64,000 nucleotides of DNA, taken from NCBI GenBank assembly GCA_963695505.1, contig CAVOGX010000013.1, positions 129,553 to 193,552 of the forward strand. The letters are read 5' to 3'. Positions 56,580 to 64,000 of this stretch are shown in pieces (position 1 is the first letter of the stretch; each line of letters starts with the position of its first letter). The position numbers and the translations under genes were made by a program. The notes below the pieces were generated by a model. The model was not told where the DNA came from. It saw only the letters and a list, made by a program, of their open reading frames with translations, and did not search any database. This stretch comes from JACSRF01 sp963695505 (GTDB taxonomy: Bacteria > Chloroflexota > Anaerolineae > Promineifilales > Promineifilaceae).

Positions 56580-57158
56580 CTATTCCTTCACCAGCCGGTT
56601 AATGCGCTCTTGCAATACAGCCTGGCTGATGGCCCCCACGTAAACTTCGCGCACCACGCCATAGCGATCTATAAAGATGGTGGTAGGTAGATTAAAGACG
56701 TCGTAGGCGTCATTAACCACGTTTTCCGCGTCGTAGAGCAGCGGGTACGTCAGCCCAAAGCTGGTGCCAAAATCGGCAATGGTTTGCACAGATTCGCCCT
56801 GGTTGACGCCCAAAATGGCAACCTGTTCCCGGAATTTCAGGCTCAGTTCTTGAAAGTGGGGAGTCTCAATGCGACAGGGGCCGCACCAGCTAGCCCAAAA
56901 GTTGAGAACGACCGGTATGCCGCTCTCCCCCTCTCGGTCTACAAAGTCGATGAGGGAGATGGGTGTGGTAGAAACGGCCGTTCCCTCCACAGAGGGTGCA
57001 GCAAAATCAGGGGCCAGGTGGCCGACGATGGGCGCCTCCGTCAGGCCAAACCCGCGCGGCTCTTCTACCGGCTCCCGCGAAACCCAAATCCACGCCGTGC
57101 CCAGCGCCCCCAGCAAAACCAACAACACCCACTGCTCAATACGCGCTCTTGCCATCAC
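56580..57158 (-). CDS. TlpA/ResA-like membrane-anchored thiol-disulfide oxidoreductase
   Basis: 192 residues. One N-terminal TM helix (VLLVLLGALGTAWIW), then a thioredoxin fold with the active site NFWASWCGPCRIETP and the cis-Pro loop LPTTIFIDRYG. Such proteins reduce disulfides outside the membrane, for instance for cytochrome c maturation. It lies between rimO and lgt in a tight operon (11 and 7 nt gaps). Confidence 0.92.
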   Translation of the reverse strand: MMARARIEQWVLLVLLGALGTAWIWVSREPVEEPRGFGLTEAPIVGHLAPDFAAPSVEGTAVSTTPISLIDFVDREGESGIPVVLNFWASWCGPCRIETPHFQELSLKFREQVAILGVNQGESVQTIADFGTSFGLTYPLLYDAENVVNDAYDVFNLPTTIFIDRYGVVREVYVGAISQAVLQERINRLVKE

Positions 57159-57169
57159 TACCCACCCCG

Positions 57170-58559
57170 TTATGAATGTCTGGCTACCACCAACGGAATT
57201 CCCTGAGGCTGCACCCCATCCGGGTAACCTGTCAAGTCGTAGGTCATGGCCCCATCAATGTTGACCGGCACTATTGCCCCCAGCGGCAGCTCGCCGGGTA
57301 CTATGACCAATCCGTCGATCTCCGGGGCATCGCGGAAGCTGCGCCCCACGCTGAGGCCATCGCCATGCCCTTCTACCAGCACAGGCAGGGTCTTGCCCAC
57401 CCAACGCCTGGTTTTTCGCCAGCGAAATGGGCTGCTGTAAAGCCATCAATTCTTCCTGGCGCGCCACTTTGACCGCTTCTGGCACCTGCCAGCCACCGTT
57501 GCCGAAGGCGTGGACGCTTCGTATGAATAGGTAAAGGCTCCCACCCGGTCGAACTGCAAATCCCGCACAAACTGCTTCAATTCGTCAAATTCTTCATCCG
57601 TTTCGCCGGGATAGCCCACGATAAAGGTGGTGCGAATGGCAATGTCGGGCATGGCGTCACGCAATTTTTCCACTGTGCCGTACACCCACTCGATGTTGGC
57701 CGGGCGGCGCATCCGCTTCAGGGTTTCGCGGCTGCCGTGCTGCAAGGGAATGTCCAGGTAAGGCACTATTTGCGGCGTGGTGGCCATCGTCTCAATCAGT
57801 TCGTCGGTAACGTAGCCAGGATAGGCGTACATCAGGCGAATCCAGGGGATGTCGGGGCAGCCTGGGTAATTTGCCGCAAAAGCTGGCTCAAGCCATTCTT
57901 CAGACCCAAATCGTGGCCATAATCGGTGGTGTCTTGGGCAATGATGATGAGCTCTTGGATGCCCGCCTCTTGCAAAGCCACTGCTTCAGCCACAATGGCT
58001 TCAGGCGGGCGGCTGACGTGGGTGCCCTTTATTTGGGGAATGGCACAAAAAGCACACGGGCGGCGACAGCCATCGGAAATTTTGAGGTAGGCGCTGTGGC
58101 CCTGAACGGCCGTTCGCAACACCCCTTTTTCGTCTTTCCCCACCGTCTTCGCTTCATCTGGCAGGTGGTACAGTGGTTCGGGATGCTTTTTGCGGCGCAG
58201 CTTGGCGCACAAAAGGCACAATATCCATCCAGCGCCGCGTGCCAATGACGCCATCGATGCCGGGAACCCATTCCACCACTTCTGCGCCGTAGCGTTGGGC
58301 CATGCAGCCTGCGGCAATGAGCAGTTGATTTTTACCCTTCAGGGCTGCCAATTCTTGCAATGCGCCAATCGATTCCTGCCGCGCAGCTTCAATGAAACCG
58401 CAGGTGTTGACAATGAGCACGCTGGCATCGTCGGGATCGGCCGTGCCGTTAAAGCCGGCCTTTTGGAGCAAGCTGGCCATGCTTTCTGAGTCAACCGTAT
58501 TTTTGCTGCAGCCCAGGCTGAGCATATAGAACTGTTTTTTCTGTTGTATGTTTACTCAT
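57170..58559 (-). CDS. rimO: Ribosomal protein S12 methylthiotransferase RimO, frame-broken
   Basis: A radical SAM enzyme that methylthiolates an Asp of ribosomal protein S12. In order: N-terminal UPF0004 domain (MLSLGCSKNTVDSE, NTCGFIEAARQES, AAGCMAQRYG), radical SAM core with the cluster CRRPCAFCAIPQIKG, then PYLDIPLQHGSRETLKRMRR, RTTFIVGYPGETDEEF, and a TRAM domain (LPVLVEGHGDG to GYPDGVQPQGIPLVV). At least four breaks. One is at an A6 run near 58535: removing one A gives MSKHTTEKQFYMLSLGCSKN from ATG 58559. Repaired length is about 460 residues. Confidence 0.88.
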
Positions 58560-58584
58560 GGAAAGGTTGGTTGATGTCGCTCAC

Positions 58585-59493
58585 TTACTGGGTCGTAGAC
58601 CAATACTCTTCTCTGGCCTCTTGAAATCCCCCCAGGCGGCCCAGATCCGTATCATTGATTGTCGCAAGAATCCCGTGCGCATTGCCAGTCAGCAGCCGCA
58701 CATCCTCTTCGGCCGTCCATTCAAATACGTCGCCTCGCGTGGCAAAGCCGCTAAAACGTACGTCGCCATCGATGGTCACTTCCATCCAGGTGCGTTCACT
58801 GATATCCAGGCGTAAATTGATGACATCCAGCGTACCCAATGCGGGTCGAGTTGGCGTCTCTGTAGATTCTACGGAGCCAAAGTCGTTACGGCTGGTATTC
58901 AAAATTACATCTTCCGTTGGTACCAGTTCATTACTTTCCGCACCGGATTCGGGCGTCATTGAATCTGGGCTGCCGTTATTGGTGAAGTTTTGCAGCACCT
59001 CATTTATGCCATCGGTTAATGGCTGCGCGCCTTCTTCAGGATTCGTGAAAAGCGGCATCAGGCGACTAATGACTAACCCCAAAAAACCAATGAGCGCGAT
59101 GATGATGACTATTCGCACTAAGGATTGGGAATCGCGCTGCCGGCCATCAGCCACCTGGAAATTCACGGGGTCAAAAAAAGGCTGGGCTTCACGCAGCTCT
59201 ATGGGTTCAGGAATAGTAGCCGGGGCATCGGGAGCGTGCGGGGCGTATTGGTCGGGTGCATTTTGTTTGGCCAGCTCATATCGCGCTAGCAGAGGCTCGG
59301 GGTCCAAATTGAGAAAGCGGGCATAGTTACGCAAAAAACCACGCACGTGGACGGGTGTAGGCAGATCGTAATAGGCGCCGTTCTCCAATGCTTCTAGAAA
59401 ACGACGGTTGATGCGAGTCTTTTCTTCAGACTCTGCCAGGGTGAGGCCCATCGTTTCACGGGCCTCGCGAAGGACATGTCCTAACTCGTCCAT
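58585..59493 (-). CDS. RodZ-like membrane protein with N-terminal HTH and C-terminal DUF4115-type domain
   Basis: 302 residues. HTH_25 domain at residues 1-70 (LGHVLREARETMGLTLAESE, VHVRGFLRNYARFLNLDP), a TM helix (VRIVIIIALIGFLGLVI), a Ser/Thr/Pro-rich linker and a C-terminal beta domain (LDVINLRLDISERTWMEVTI). RodZ links MreB to the envelope in rods; many Chloroflexi homologues lack that context, so the role here is open. It heads the operon with rimO (25-nt gap) and starts just after the L9 terminator. Confidence 0.85.
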   Translation of the reverse strand: MDELGHVLREARETMGLTLAESEEKTRINRRFLEALENGAYYDLPTPVHVRGFLRNYARFLNLDPEPLLARYELAKQNAPDQYAPHAPDAPATIPEPIELREAQPFFDPVNFQVADGRQRDSQSLVRIVIIIALIGFLGLVISRLMPLFTNPEEGAQPLTDGINEVLQNFTNNGSPDSMTPESGAESNELVPTEDVILNTSRNDFGSVESTETPTRPALGTLDVINLRLDISERTWMEVTIDGDVRFSGFATRGDVFEWTAEEDVRLLTGNAHGILATINDTDLGRLGGFQEAREEYWSTTQ

Positions 59494-59498
59494 TTGGC

Positions 59499-59525
59499 AA
59501 AAAAGTCACTGGCGTGGCAGTGACT
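59499..59525 (-). terminator. Intrinsic terminator of rplI, abutting the rodZ-like start codon
   Basis: On the minus strand AGTCACTG pairs with CAGTGACT (8 bp, 6-nt loop) followed by TTTTTT. The T tract ends five bases before ATG 59493, so it ends the L9 transcript but could also cover the ribosome site of the next gene. Confidence 0.8.
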
Positions 59526-59556
59526 CTGGAAAGAAGGGGCGGTTGCGGAGGAAAGT

Positions 59557-60114
59557 TTACTCAGCTTCAGCCACCACTTCCATTTCTTCTGCTTCTTTCA
59601 CTTCTTCAGCTTCATCTACTTCTTCAGCTTCATCCACGGCCGTTTCGATGACTGCTTCAGGCTGCTCACCCTCTTCGTCTTCGACGACAACAGTCAAATG
59701 GGGCTGGAACTCGCCGCTGAGGCGGACAACAATTTTATGCTTTCCAAGCTGGCGCAGAGGTTCGACACCGACTTTACGACGATCGATTTCGGTACCCAAA
59801 TCTTCATTAAGAGCATCAGCAACCTGGGCCATGGTAATGGAGCCGTACAATTTACCCGTTTCGCCAGCGCGAGCTGTAAAGCTGAGAGTGACACCCTCAA
59901 TCCGGGCCGCCAGCGCTTCGTACTCGGCGCGTTGTTCGGCGCGGCGGGCCTCAGCACGCTTGCGCCACACTTCCGCTTGTTTCATGACGTTGGGGGTCGC
60001 TTTCACTGCTAAACCACGAGGAATGAGGTAGTTACGGCCGTATCCATCAGCCACCTTATGCACCTCACCGGCATAACCAATGTTTTCGATATCTTCTTTC
60101 AACAGCACTTTCAT
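59557..60114 (-). CDS. rplI: 50S ribosomal protein L9 with acidic C-terminal extension
   Basis: 185 residues against about 150 usual. The N-terminal domain MKVLLKEDIENIGYAGEVHK with DGYGRNYLIPRGLA is diagnostic. The C-terminal domain reads KLYGSITMAQVADALNEDLG. The last 35 residues are Glu/Ala/Val-rich (EEVDEAEEVKEAEEMEVV), an extension seen in some Chloroflexi ribosomal proteins. GGAGAA precedes the ATG. The gene stands alone, not beside rpsF or rpsR. Confidence 0.96.
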   Translation of the reverse strand: MKVLLKEDIENIGYAGEVHKVADGYGRNYLIPRGLAVKATPNVMKQAEVWRKRAEARRAEQRAEYEALAARIEGVTLSFTARAGETGKLYGSITMAQVADALNEDLGTEIDRRKVGVEPLRQLGKHKIVVRLSGEFQPHLTVVVEDEEGEQPEAVIETAVDEAEEVDEAEEVKEAEEMEVVAEAE

Positions 60115-60158
60115 AGCTGCACTTTCTCCATTGTTTGTTTATTTTTTGCCAATAGAAA

Positions 60159-60187
60159 ATGTTATCAGAGGGGGCAAGATTTGACAA
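60159..60187 (-). promoter_or_regulatory. Candidate promoter of rplI
   Basis: On the minus strand TTGTCA (60187-60182) and TAACAT (60164-60159) are 17 bp apart, about 45 nt upstream of the L9 ATG. An ACGGCCGT copy (60194) lies just upstream of the -35 box. Confidence 0.4.
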
Positions 60188-60266
60188 ACGGAAACGGCCG
60201 TTTCTGGCTGCGCATCCGGTAATATGAGAGAAATTTCAGACAGTCATTACATCCGCAGCCGCAGCG

Positions 60267-61097
60267 TTAGATGTTTCCCTCTGCGGCATACACCTCATCC
60301 ATGGCAACTAGAACGTCACTCAGTTCATTCACCTCTTCCGTAATTTCATGGCGCAGGCGGCGGGCACGGCTGCTGTCTATATCCTTGGCTTCTACCAACA
60401 TCGTTTGCGAGTAGATGGTACGCAAAGAAGTCAGGGTGCTTTCAAGCTGTAGTTCTGCGCGTTGAATAGTGTTCTCCAGCCGTTCGGCTGTGTCAATCTG
60501 CTTTTGCAGCCCGGCCAACGTTGATTCAATGGTTTGGCGAACTGCAGGGTCTGTTTCCAACGAGGCTTGTTGTTGTAATTGAACCAATCGCGCCTCCGCT
60601 CGCTGGCGGTCCCGAACTAATATTTGCTGATCGCGGCGGTAGCGGTCGATGCGCTGGGCCAGGTGATAAATATGCTCCAGCCATTCATCAATTTGCACGC
60701 CGGTTTGCGTCAGCTCGTCTTTAATGAGCGAATCTCCGCGCCCACGAATAGCCTCCTCAATGCGGCCGCGGTATTCCAAGGCTTCTTTAATTTGACGCTG
60801 TAGCTGCTTATCGTGCAACCGTTGCGGTTCAAACTCGTGGCGCAGCAGCTTGGCCGCTACTTTTCCACCAAACTGCGGGTCAGACAAGCTGCTGTAAACC
60901 AACCCGCCTTCTGCCAACAGTCCGCCAACCAGCCAGGTCCACCAGGGAATCAGGCTCACAACCGGCACATCAGTGACAGAGAGAACCGTGAGCAAGAGGG
61001 TCATGGCAATCACCACAGCGCTTTCCCAGCGGAAGATGGATTCCTGAAAAATGGCTTTTTGTACTCTTTCTTCGAGGGCCTGTTTTGCTTCGCTCAT
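60267..61097 (-). CDS. Two-TM coiled-coil protein of unknown function
   Basis: 276 residues. Two hydrophobic helices near the N-terminus (SAVVIAMTLLLTVLSV and IPWWTWLVGGLLAEGGLVY) form a hairpin, followed by about 190 residues of charged, heptad-rich helix (QILVRDRQRAEARLVQLQQQ). No catalytic motif. It is six bases downstream of the zinc-ribbon/TPR gene and is cotranscribed with it. A scaffold at the membrane is plausible; nothing more specific can be said. Confidence 0.65.
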   Translation of the reverse strand: MSEAKQALEERVQKAIFQESIFRWESAVVIAMTLLLTVLSVTDVPVVSLIPWWTWLVGGLLAEGGLVYSSLSDPQFGGKVAAKLLRHEFEPQRLHDKQLQRQIKEALEYRGRIEEAIRGRGDSLIKDELTQTGVQIDEWLEHIYHLAQRIDRYRRDQQILVRDRQRAEARLVQLQQQASLETDPAVRQTIESTLAGLQKQIDTAERLENTIQRAELQLESTLTSLRTIYSQTMLVEAKDIDSSRARRLRHEITEEVNELSDVLVAMDEVYAAEGNI

Positions 61098-61103
61098 GGG
61101 TAT

Positions 61104-62426
61104 TTACTCAATTCTCTCGTGAACGGCCGTATTATAATCCGCTCTGGTCTGACTATCCACTTTGCGTTTCTTAACGGCCGAAATTAGCTGCTGGATTTCT
61201 GCCTGTTTTGTGGAATGGGTGGAAAACTGCAGGGCAGAATTCAGCGTATCCAGGCTGCGTTCGAAAAACCCAAGCTGCGCGTAGGCCAAACCGAGGTGTC
61301 GCAAATAAAGGGTCTGATGGGGTTCTTTAGCTGCCGCACGCTGCCAATGCAGAACGGCCGTTGCCATTCGGCCGGCCCGGGCATGCTTTCGCGCCGCTGC
61401 ATGATAATCGCTGCCATACTGCAACCCCTTATCCAGCCGCGCCGCTAATTGCTCCTTCACCCGGTCGAAGTCCGGCGCAGACACAAAAATGGCATAGACG
61501 AAAGCCAACCCAGCCGCACCCAACTGCAAGCTGCGAATAAAGCCACCGGCATCTCGAGCAAAAGAGCCAAGAAAGTCAGCCATGCTGGGATCAATGCCGC
61601 TTAGCTGGGTGTCCAGCGCGCTCAAATCAACCGGCAGCAGCGCATTTACCAGCGCCGCCAGAAGCACCAGGGCGGTAGCCGCAATAGCCGCCAGATGCGC
61701 CCAGGTCTGGCGATAGTAAACGCCAGCCGCCAGGCCTAAAAAGAGAAGGGTAAGCAGTCCGGCTAAAATAGCGCCAAACAAAACGCGCTCAATGATCATG
61801 GCATAGATGCCCTGAATAAGAAATAGCTGGCCTAAACCGGCCAGTAATACCCATAATACGTGTAAATTTGTGCTGGGTTTTGGGTAGCGAAACTGTTTTT
61901 GCATAAGGCTGCGGCGGCAGGCGGGGCATTGGGTGGTTTCATCCTCAATTTCGGCGGCACAATATGCACAAACGGCCGTTTCCCGCGACCATACGTCGTC
62001 AAAGCTGGAATGGCTGGCAATGGAAACTTCCGGCGCTTGTCGTACCGTCGTGGGGTCGCGGTAGCGCCACTCCTTAACCTGGCTCTCCGGGTACAACACG
62101 GCGGATGCCGCAGAAATAGGCGCATATTCCTTGCGTACTACAATTTCCTCGCCTGATACATCGCTTTGCGCGGCCCCAAGTCTTTCCAAACCTCGTTTCG
62201 CAACCCTGTTTTGCGGGTTGAGCGTAAGCACATTTTCCAGGCAAATGCGACGCTCCTCGGCTGAGGACACAACGCCAGAAAGCCAAAGCCATCCCTGTTC
62301 GTTCTGTTCGTCAGCCTCGATCACCTGCTCTAACAGGCGGCGAGCTTCAGCCGTACGGCCCCCTTTTGCCGCCGCAATACCTTCTTGCAGCCATTGCGCC
62401 ACTTCCGCACCAGCCATTGCCATCAT
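61104..62426 (-). CDS. Membrane protein with N- and C-terminal TPR-like repeats and a zinc ribbon
   Basis: 440 residues. Residues 5-80 are TPR-like (EARRLLEQVIEADEQNEQGW, ENVLTLNPQNRVAKRGLERL). A zinc ribbon follows (CAYCAAEIEDETTQCPACRR). Four or five hydrophobic helices span about residues 185-330. Another TPR-like pair is at the C-terminus (LRHLGLAYAQLGFFERSLDT). The architecture recurs in Chloroflexi but I know no function for it. It is followed by the coiled-coil gene; pspA lies upstream after a terminator. Confidence 0.68.
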   Translation of the reverse strand: MMAMAGAEVAQWLQEGIAAAKGGRTAEARRLLEQVIEADEQNEQGWLWLSGVVSSAEERRICLENVLTLNPQNRVAKRGLERLGAAQSDVSGEEIVVRKEYAPISAASAVLYPESQVKEWRYRDPTTVRQAPEVSIASHSSFDDVWSRETAVCAYCAAEIEDETTQCPACRRSLMQKQFRYPKPSTNLHVLWVLLAGLGQLFLIQGIYAMIIERVLFGAILAGLLTLLFLGLAAGVYYRQTWAHLAAIAATALVLLAALVNALLPVDLSALDTQLSGIDPSMADFLGSFARDAGGFIRSLQLGAAGLAFVYAIFVSAPDFDRVKEQLAARLDKGLQYGSDYHAAARKHARAGRMATAVLHWQRAAAKEPHQTLYLRHLGLAYAQLGFFERSLDTLNSALQFSTHSTKQAEIQQLISAVKKRKVDSQTRADYNTAVHERIE

Positions 62427-62463
62427 TACCCTTCAGCCTGACCAACAAACCGAATAAACAAAA

Positions 62464-62507
62464 CAGGATGAACAGGATGGACCATGCTGGTAATCCTGTT
62501 CATCCTG
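62464..62507 (-). terminator. Intrinsic terminator of pspA made from a CAGGATGAACAGGAT inverted repeat
   Basis: CAGGATGAACAGGAT (62464-62478) pairs perfectly over 15 bp with ATCCTGTTCATCCTG (62493-62507), loop 14 nt. On the minus strand it is followed by TTTTGTTTATT. The repeated ACAGGATGAACAGGAT unit is a widespread intergenic repeat type, here doubling as a terminator. Confidence 0.8.
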
Positions 62508-62535
62508 CTGTCATCTTTTTAGGAGTGCAGGTGAA

Positions 62536-63276
62536 TTAAGCTTCCGAACTCATTTCCGCCGCATCGGCATCTTCTTCTTCAAAAGTCATGGCCGGAGGCT
62601 GCGCCAAACCCAGACGCCGCTTGCGTTCTTCAAGTTGAATATCTAGCTCCCCCTTACCCAACACGTCGTCCATCTGATTATCCAAACGGCTGGCGTACAT
62701 TTCAGCGTGGGCAGAGGCCTTGTCCAGCCGGGAGCGAATGGATTCACCTAACCGGGCAATGTCTGCATCTCCCGCACCCACCAGGTCGTCCAGGCTTTTG
62801 ATGGTTTTGACGGTCTGTTCTTTAGATTTGGCCAATTTCATGAGCGATTCTAGCTCTCGCTGCTCCTGGCGAATTTCCTTCAGGCGCGCCTGCAATTTTA
62901 ACCGGGCACTGAGCAAAGCTTCATACTCCCGTTTTTGCCGCACCCACTGCTCATGATACTGTTCTTGCAAACGACGGTTGGAATTCATTTCGTTTTGTGC
63001 AGCGCGGGCCAGGTCTTCTTTGCCCTGCATCAAGAATACGTCAATATTGCGGTCAAGCTGGTCGGCCTTTTTCTTGTATTCAAGGTACTTGCGCTCCAGC
63101 GTTTTGACCTCACCGCCAACGGTGGCGGCCGCATCTTCCAGGTCTTGCAAGTTTTGTTCGGCGTCCCGCGCATACTGCTTCATGACGGCGACGGAATTGG
63201 CTTCGAGGGCTTTGTCGACCATCTCGTGCAAATTTGCCTGGATTAGGGTCTGGGTCTTTTCCAGTAATGATGCCAT
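62536..63276 (-). CDS. pspA: PspA/IM30 (ESCRT-III-like) membrane-stress protein
   Basis: 246 residues, almost wholly helical coiled coil. The N-terminal amphipathic helix and following core (QTLIQANLHEMVDKALE, VAVMKQYARDAEQNLQDLED) and NEMNSNRRLQEQYHEQW match PspA/Vipp1, which polymerises on damaged membranes. The C-terminus is acidic. AAGGAG precedes the ATG and a terminator follows. Neighbouring membrane-helix/coiled-coil genes on the same strand may share its role (inference). Confidence 0.9.
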   Translation of the reverse strand: MASLLEKTQTLIQANLHEMVDKALEANSVAVMKQYARDAEQNLQDLEDAAATVGGEVKTLERKYLEYKKKADQLDRNIDVFLMQGKEDLARAAQNEMNSNRRLQEQYHEQWVRQKREYEALLSARLKLQARLKEIRQEQRELESLMKLAKSKEQTVKTIKSLDDLVGAGDADIARLGESIRSRLDKASAHAEMYASRLDNQMDDVLGKGELDIQLEERKRRLGLAQPPAMTFEEEDADAAEMSSEA

Positions 63277-63450
63277 TTAATCAATTCTCCTTGTCACTGG
63301 TTTTACAGGTTGGCTCTTTCTACGGTACGCGCTTATCGATTCCAGGTTGCTCATGGCAAGTGCAGATTCTTTGGTAAGTGCGTGGGTGTTTCAGGTTCGG
63401 GATTCATTGTAAAACATGTGGGGTTGTTTTTCAATTGACTGAACTCATTT

Positions 63451-64000
63451 CTAAGCCGCCCGATAGACGGGTAGGGCAACAATGATGTCGGTTCCACTGG
63501 CGGTGGGCTGCAGGGCAATACGGCCGTTGTGCAAGGCAATGACGCCCTGAAGTATGCGAATATTGGTGTTTACATCGGGGGAAACGGCCGTATCCTGCCC
63601 ACTTACAAAGTCTGCTGCATCTTTTTCTGGCATAGGCACCGGTGCGCTGACAATCAAATGCACCTCATTTCCCGCATCCATTGCTCGCAGCTCCAATTTG
63701 CCATGATACTTTGCACTTCTACAATAATTCACCACCATTTCTATTAAACGCTGCAGGCCGGTTTGCAAACTGACGCCATCACTGATCACCTGCGGCATTT
63801 CCAGGTTCAGTTGGCACTTAATCTCAATGCCTGAGCGTTCCGCAGCCAGATGATGCATTTGACCAGCCTCATACAAATAGAGACCTGCATCTCGCACTGG
63901 CTGTGCACGCAAGGAGAATGCCGTGGCCATTTCACCGGTTTCAAGCTCAGCCATGGTAATTAAATCTTCTACCAAACGCGACAGCTTTTTGCTGCCTTCT
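63451..64000 (-). CDS. Histidine kinase-like protein, C-terminal part (5' end beyond window)
   Basis: At the right edge the sequence reads KLSRLVEDLITMAELETGEM, the end of a HisKA domain, followed by a HATPase-like domain. An N-box-like GLQRLIEMVVNYCRSA is present, but the usual DxGxG motif is replaced by SAPVPMPEKDAADF, and the G2 region is only NIRILQGVIALHNGRIALQP. The ATP-binding site therefore looks degenerate. It ends at 63451 with YRAA. About 180 residues are visible. Confidence 0.65.
   Translation of the reverse strand, partial: EGSKKLSRLVEDLITMAELETGEMATAFSLRAQPVRDAGLYLYEAGQMHHLAAERSGIEIKCQLNLEMPQVISDGVSLQTGLQRLIEMVVNYCRSAKYHGKLELRAMDAGNEVHLIVSAPVPMPEKDAADFVSGQDTAVSPDVNTNIRILQGVIALHNGRIALQPTASGTDIIVALPVYRAA

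Larger units (their letters stand above)
692..63590. repeat. Highly iterated palindrome ACGGCCGT, about 70 copies across the window
   Basis: A hand scan finds roughly 70 perfect copies, for example near 1285, 3607, 4911, 6731, 11691, 15643, 19720, 28278, 30034, 35370, 40535, 45448, 48558, 52327, 54937, 56974, 60194 and 63583. Chance predicts one or two. Flanks are often palindromic too: GGGAAACGGCCGTTTCCC near 28273. Most copies are inside genes and are read as ETAV, NGR or KRPF/RPF depending on frame; some are intergenic (37313, 46590, 51599, 54402, 60194). Long gaps without a perfect copy are at about 7.4-11.7, 24.2-27.9, 42.3-45.4 and 48.6-51.6 kb. This entry spans first to last copy. Confidence 0.9.

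Noticed and set aside
1..64000. CRISPR array or cas genes, rRNA or tRNA genes, transposases
   Set aside because: No regularly spaced repeats, no cloverleaf-like sequences and no transposase or integrase-like proteins were found on either strand.

Overview
The window looks like chromosome of a Chloroflexota bacterium, probably class Anaerolineae. This is inferred from gene content, not from a marker: a SARP-type regulator beside TadE/TadG-like surface proteins with Thr/Pro linkers, secreted proteins ending in a YLP-hydrophobic-Lys tail, LysM and glycoside-hydrolase-like proteins, 7TM histidine kinases, and moderately high GC. No rRNA, tRNA or CRISPR array was seen.

Layout. 1-5 kb: a broken UvrD-type helicase, a multiheme cytochrome c and a secreted clan-A glycosidase-like protein. 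5.1-15.3 kb (minus): a six-gene operon of TadE/TadG/Flp-like surface proteins, several fused to adhesin-type domains. It is divergent from a SARP regulator with an AAA ATPase (15.5-17.1 kb), which is translationally coupled to a polytopic membrane protein carrying its own P-loop ATPase (17.1-19.9 kb). A HigBA toxin-antitoxin pair and a paralogous secreted protein follow. 22.5-24.6 kb: an E1 alpha/beta fusion of a 2-oxoacid dehydrogenase. Its 3' end is present twice more downstream (25.3 and 27.8 kb), and the copies bracket a MazEF-like pair, a DUF433 gene and two orphan genes. 28-38.8 kb: an M23 peptidase-like surface protein, Uma2 protein, CTP synthase, roadblock protein, 2-hydroxyacid dehydrogenase, CBS-ACT protein, PMT-like glycosyltransferase and a LysM-glycosidase. 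38.9-49.1 kb: a signalling region with four histidine kinases, a CheY-like regulator, an M28 peptidase and a PhnD-like binding protein coupled to a kinase. 49.3-64 kb (minus): VOC protein, EttA, MetRS, EVE-like protein, FG-GAP-like protein, a RodZ-RimO-TlpA-Lgt operon, ribosomal protein L9, a two-gene membrane module, PspA and the end of another kinase.

Two window-wide properties matter. First, the 8-bp palindrome ACGGCCGT occurs about 70 times (hand count) against roughly one or two expected, like the HIP1 palindrome of cyanobacteria; it is nearly absent from the 24.2-27.9 kb insertion zone. Second, about 18 genes, including essential metG, are split by small frameshifts. Several are repaired by adding or removing one base in a homopolymer, so sequencing error is the likeliest cause. 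These genes are annotated as whole genes with the break noted.
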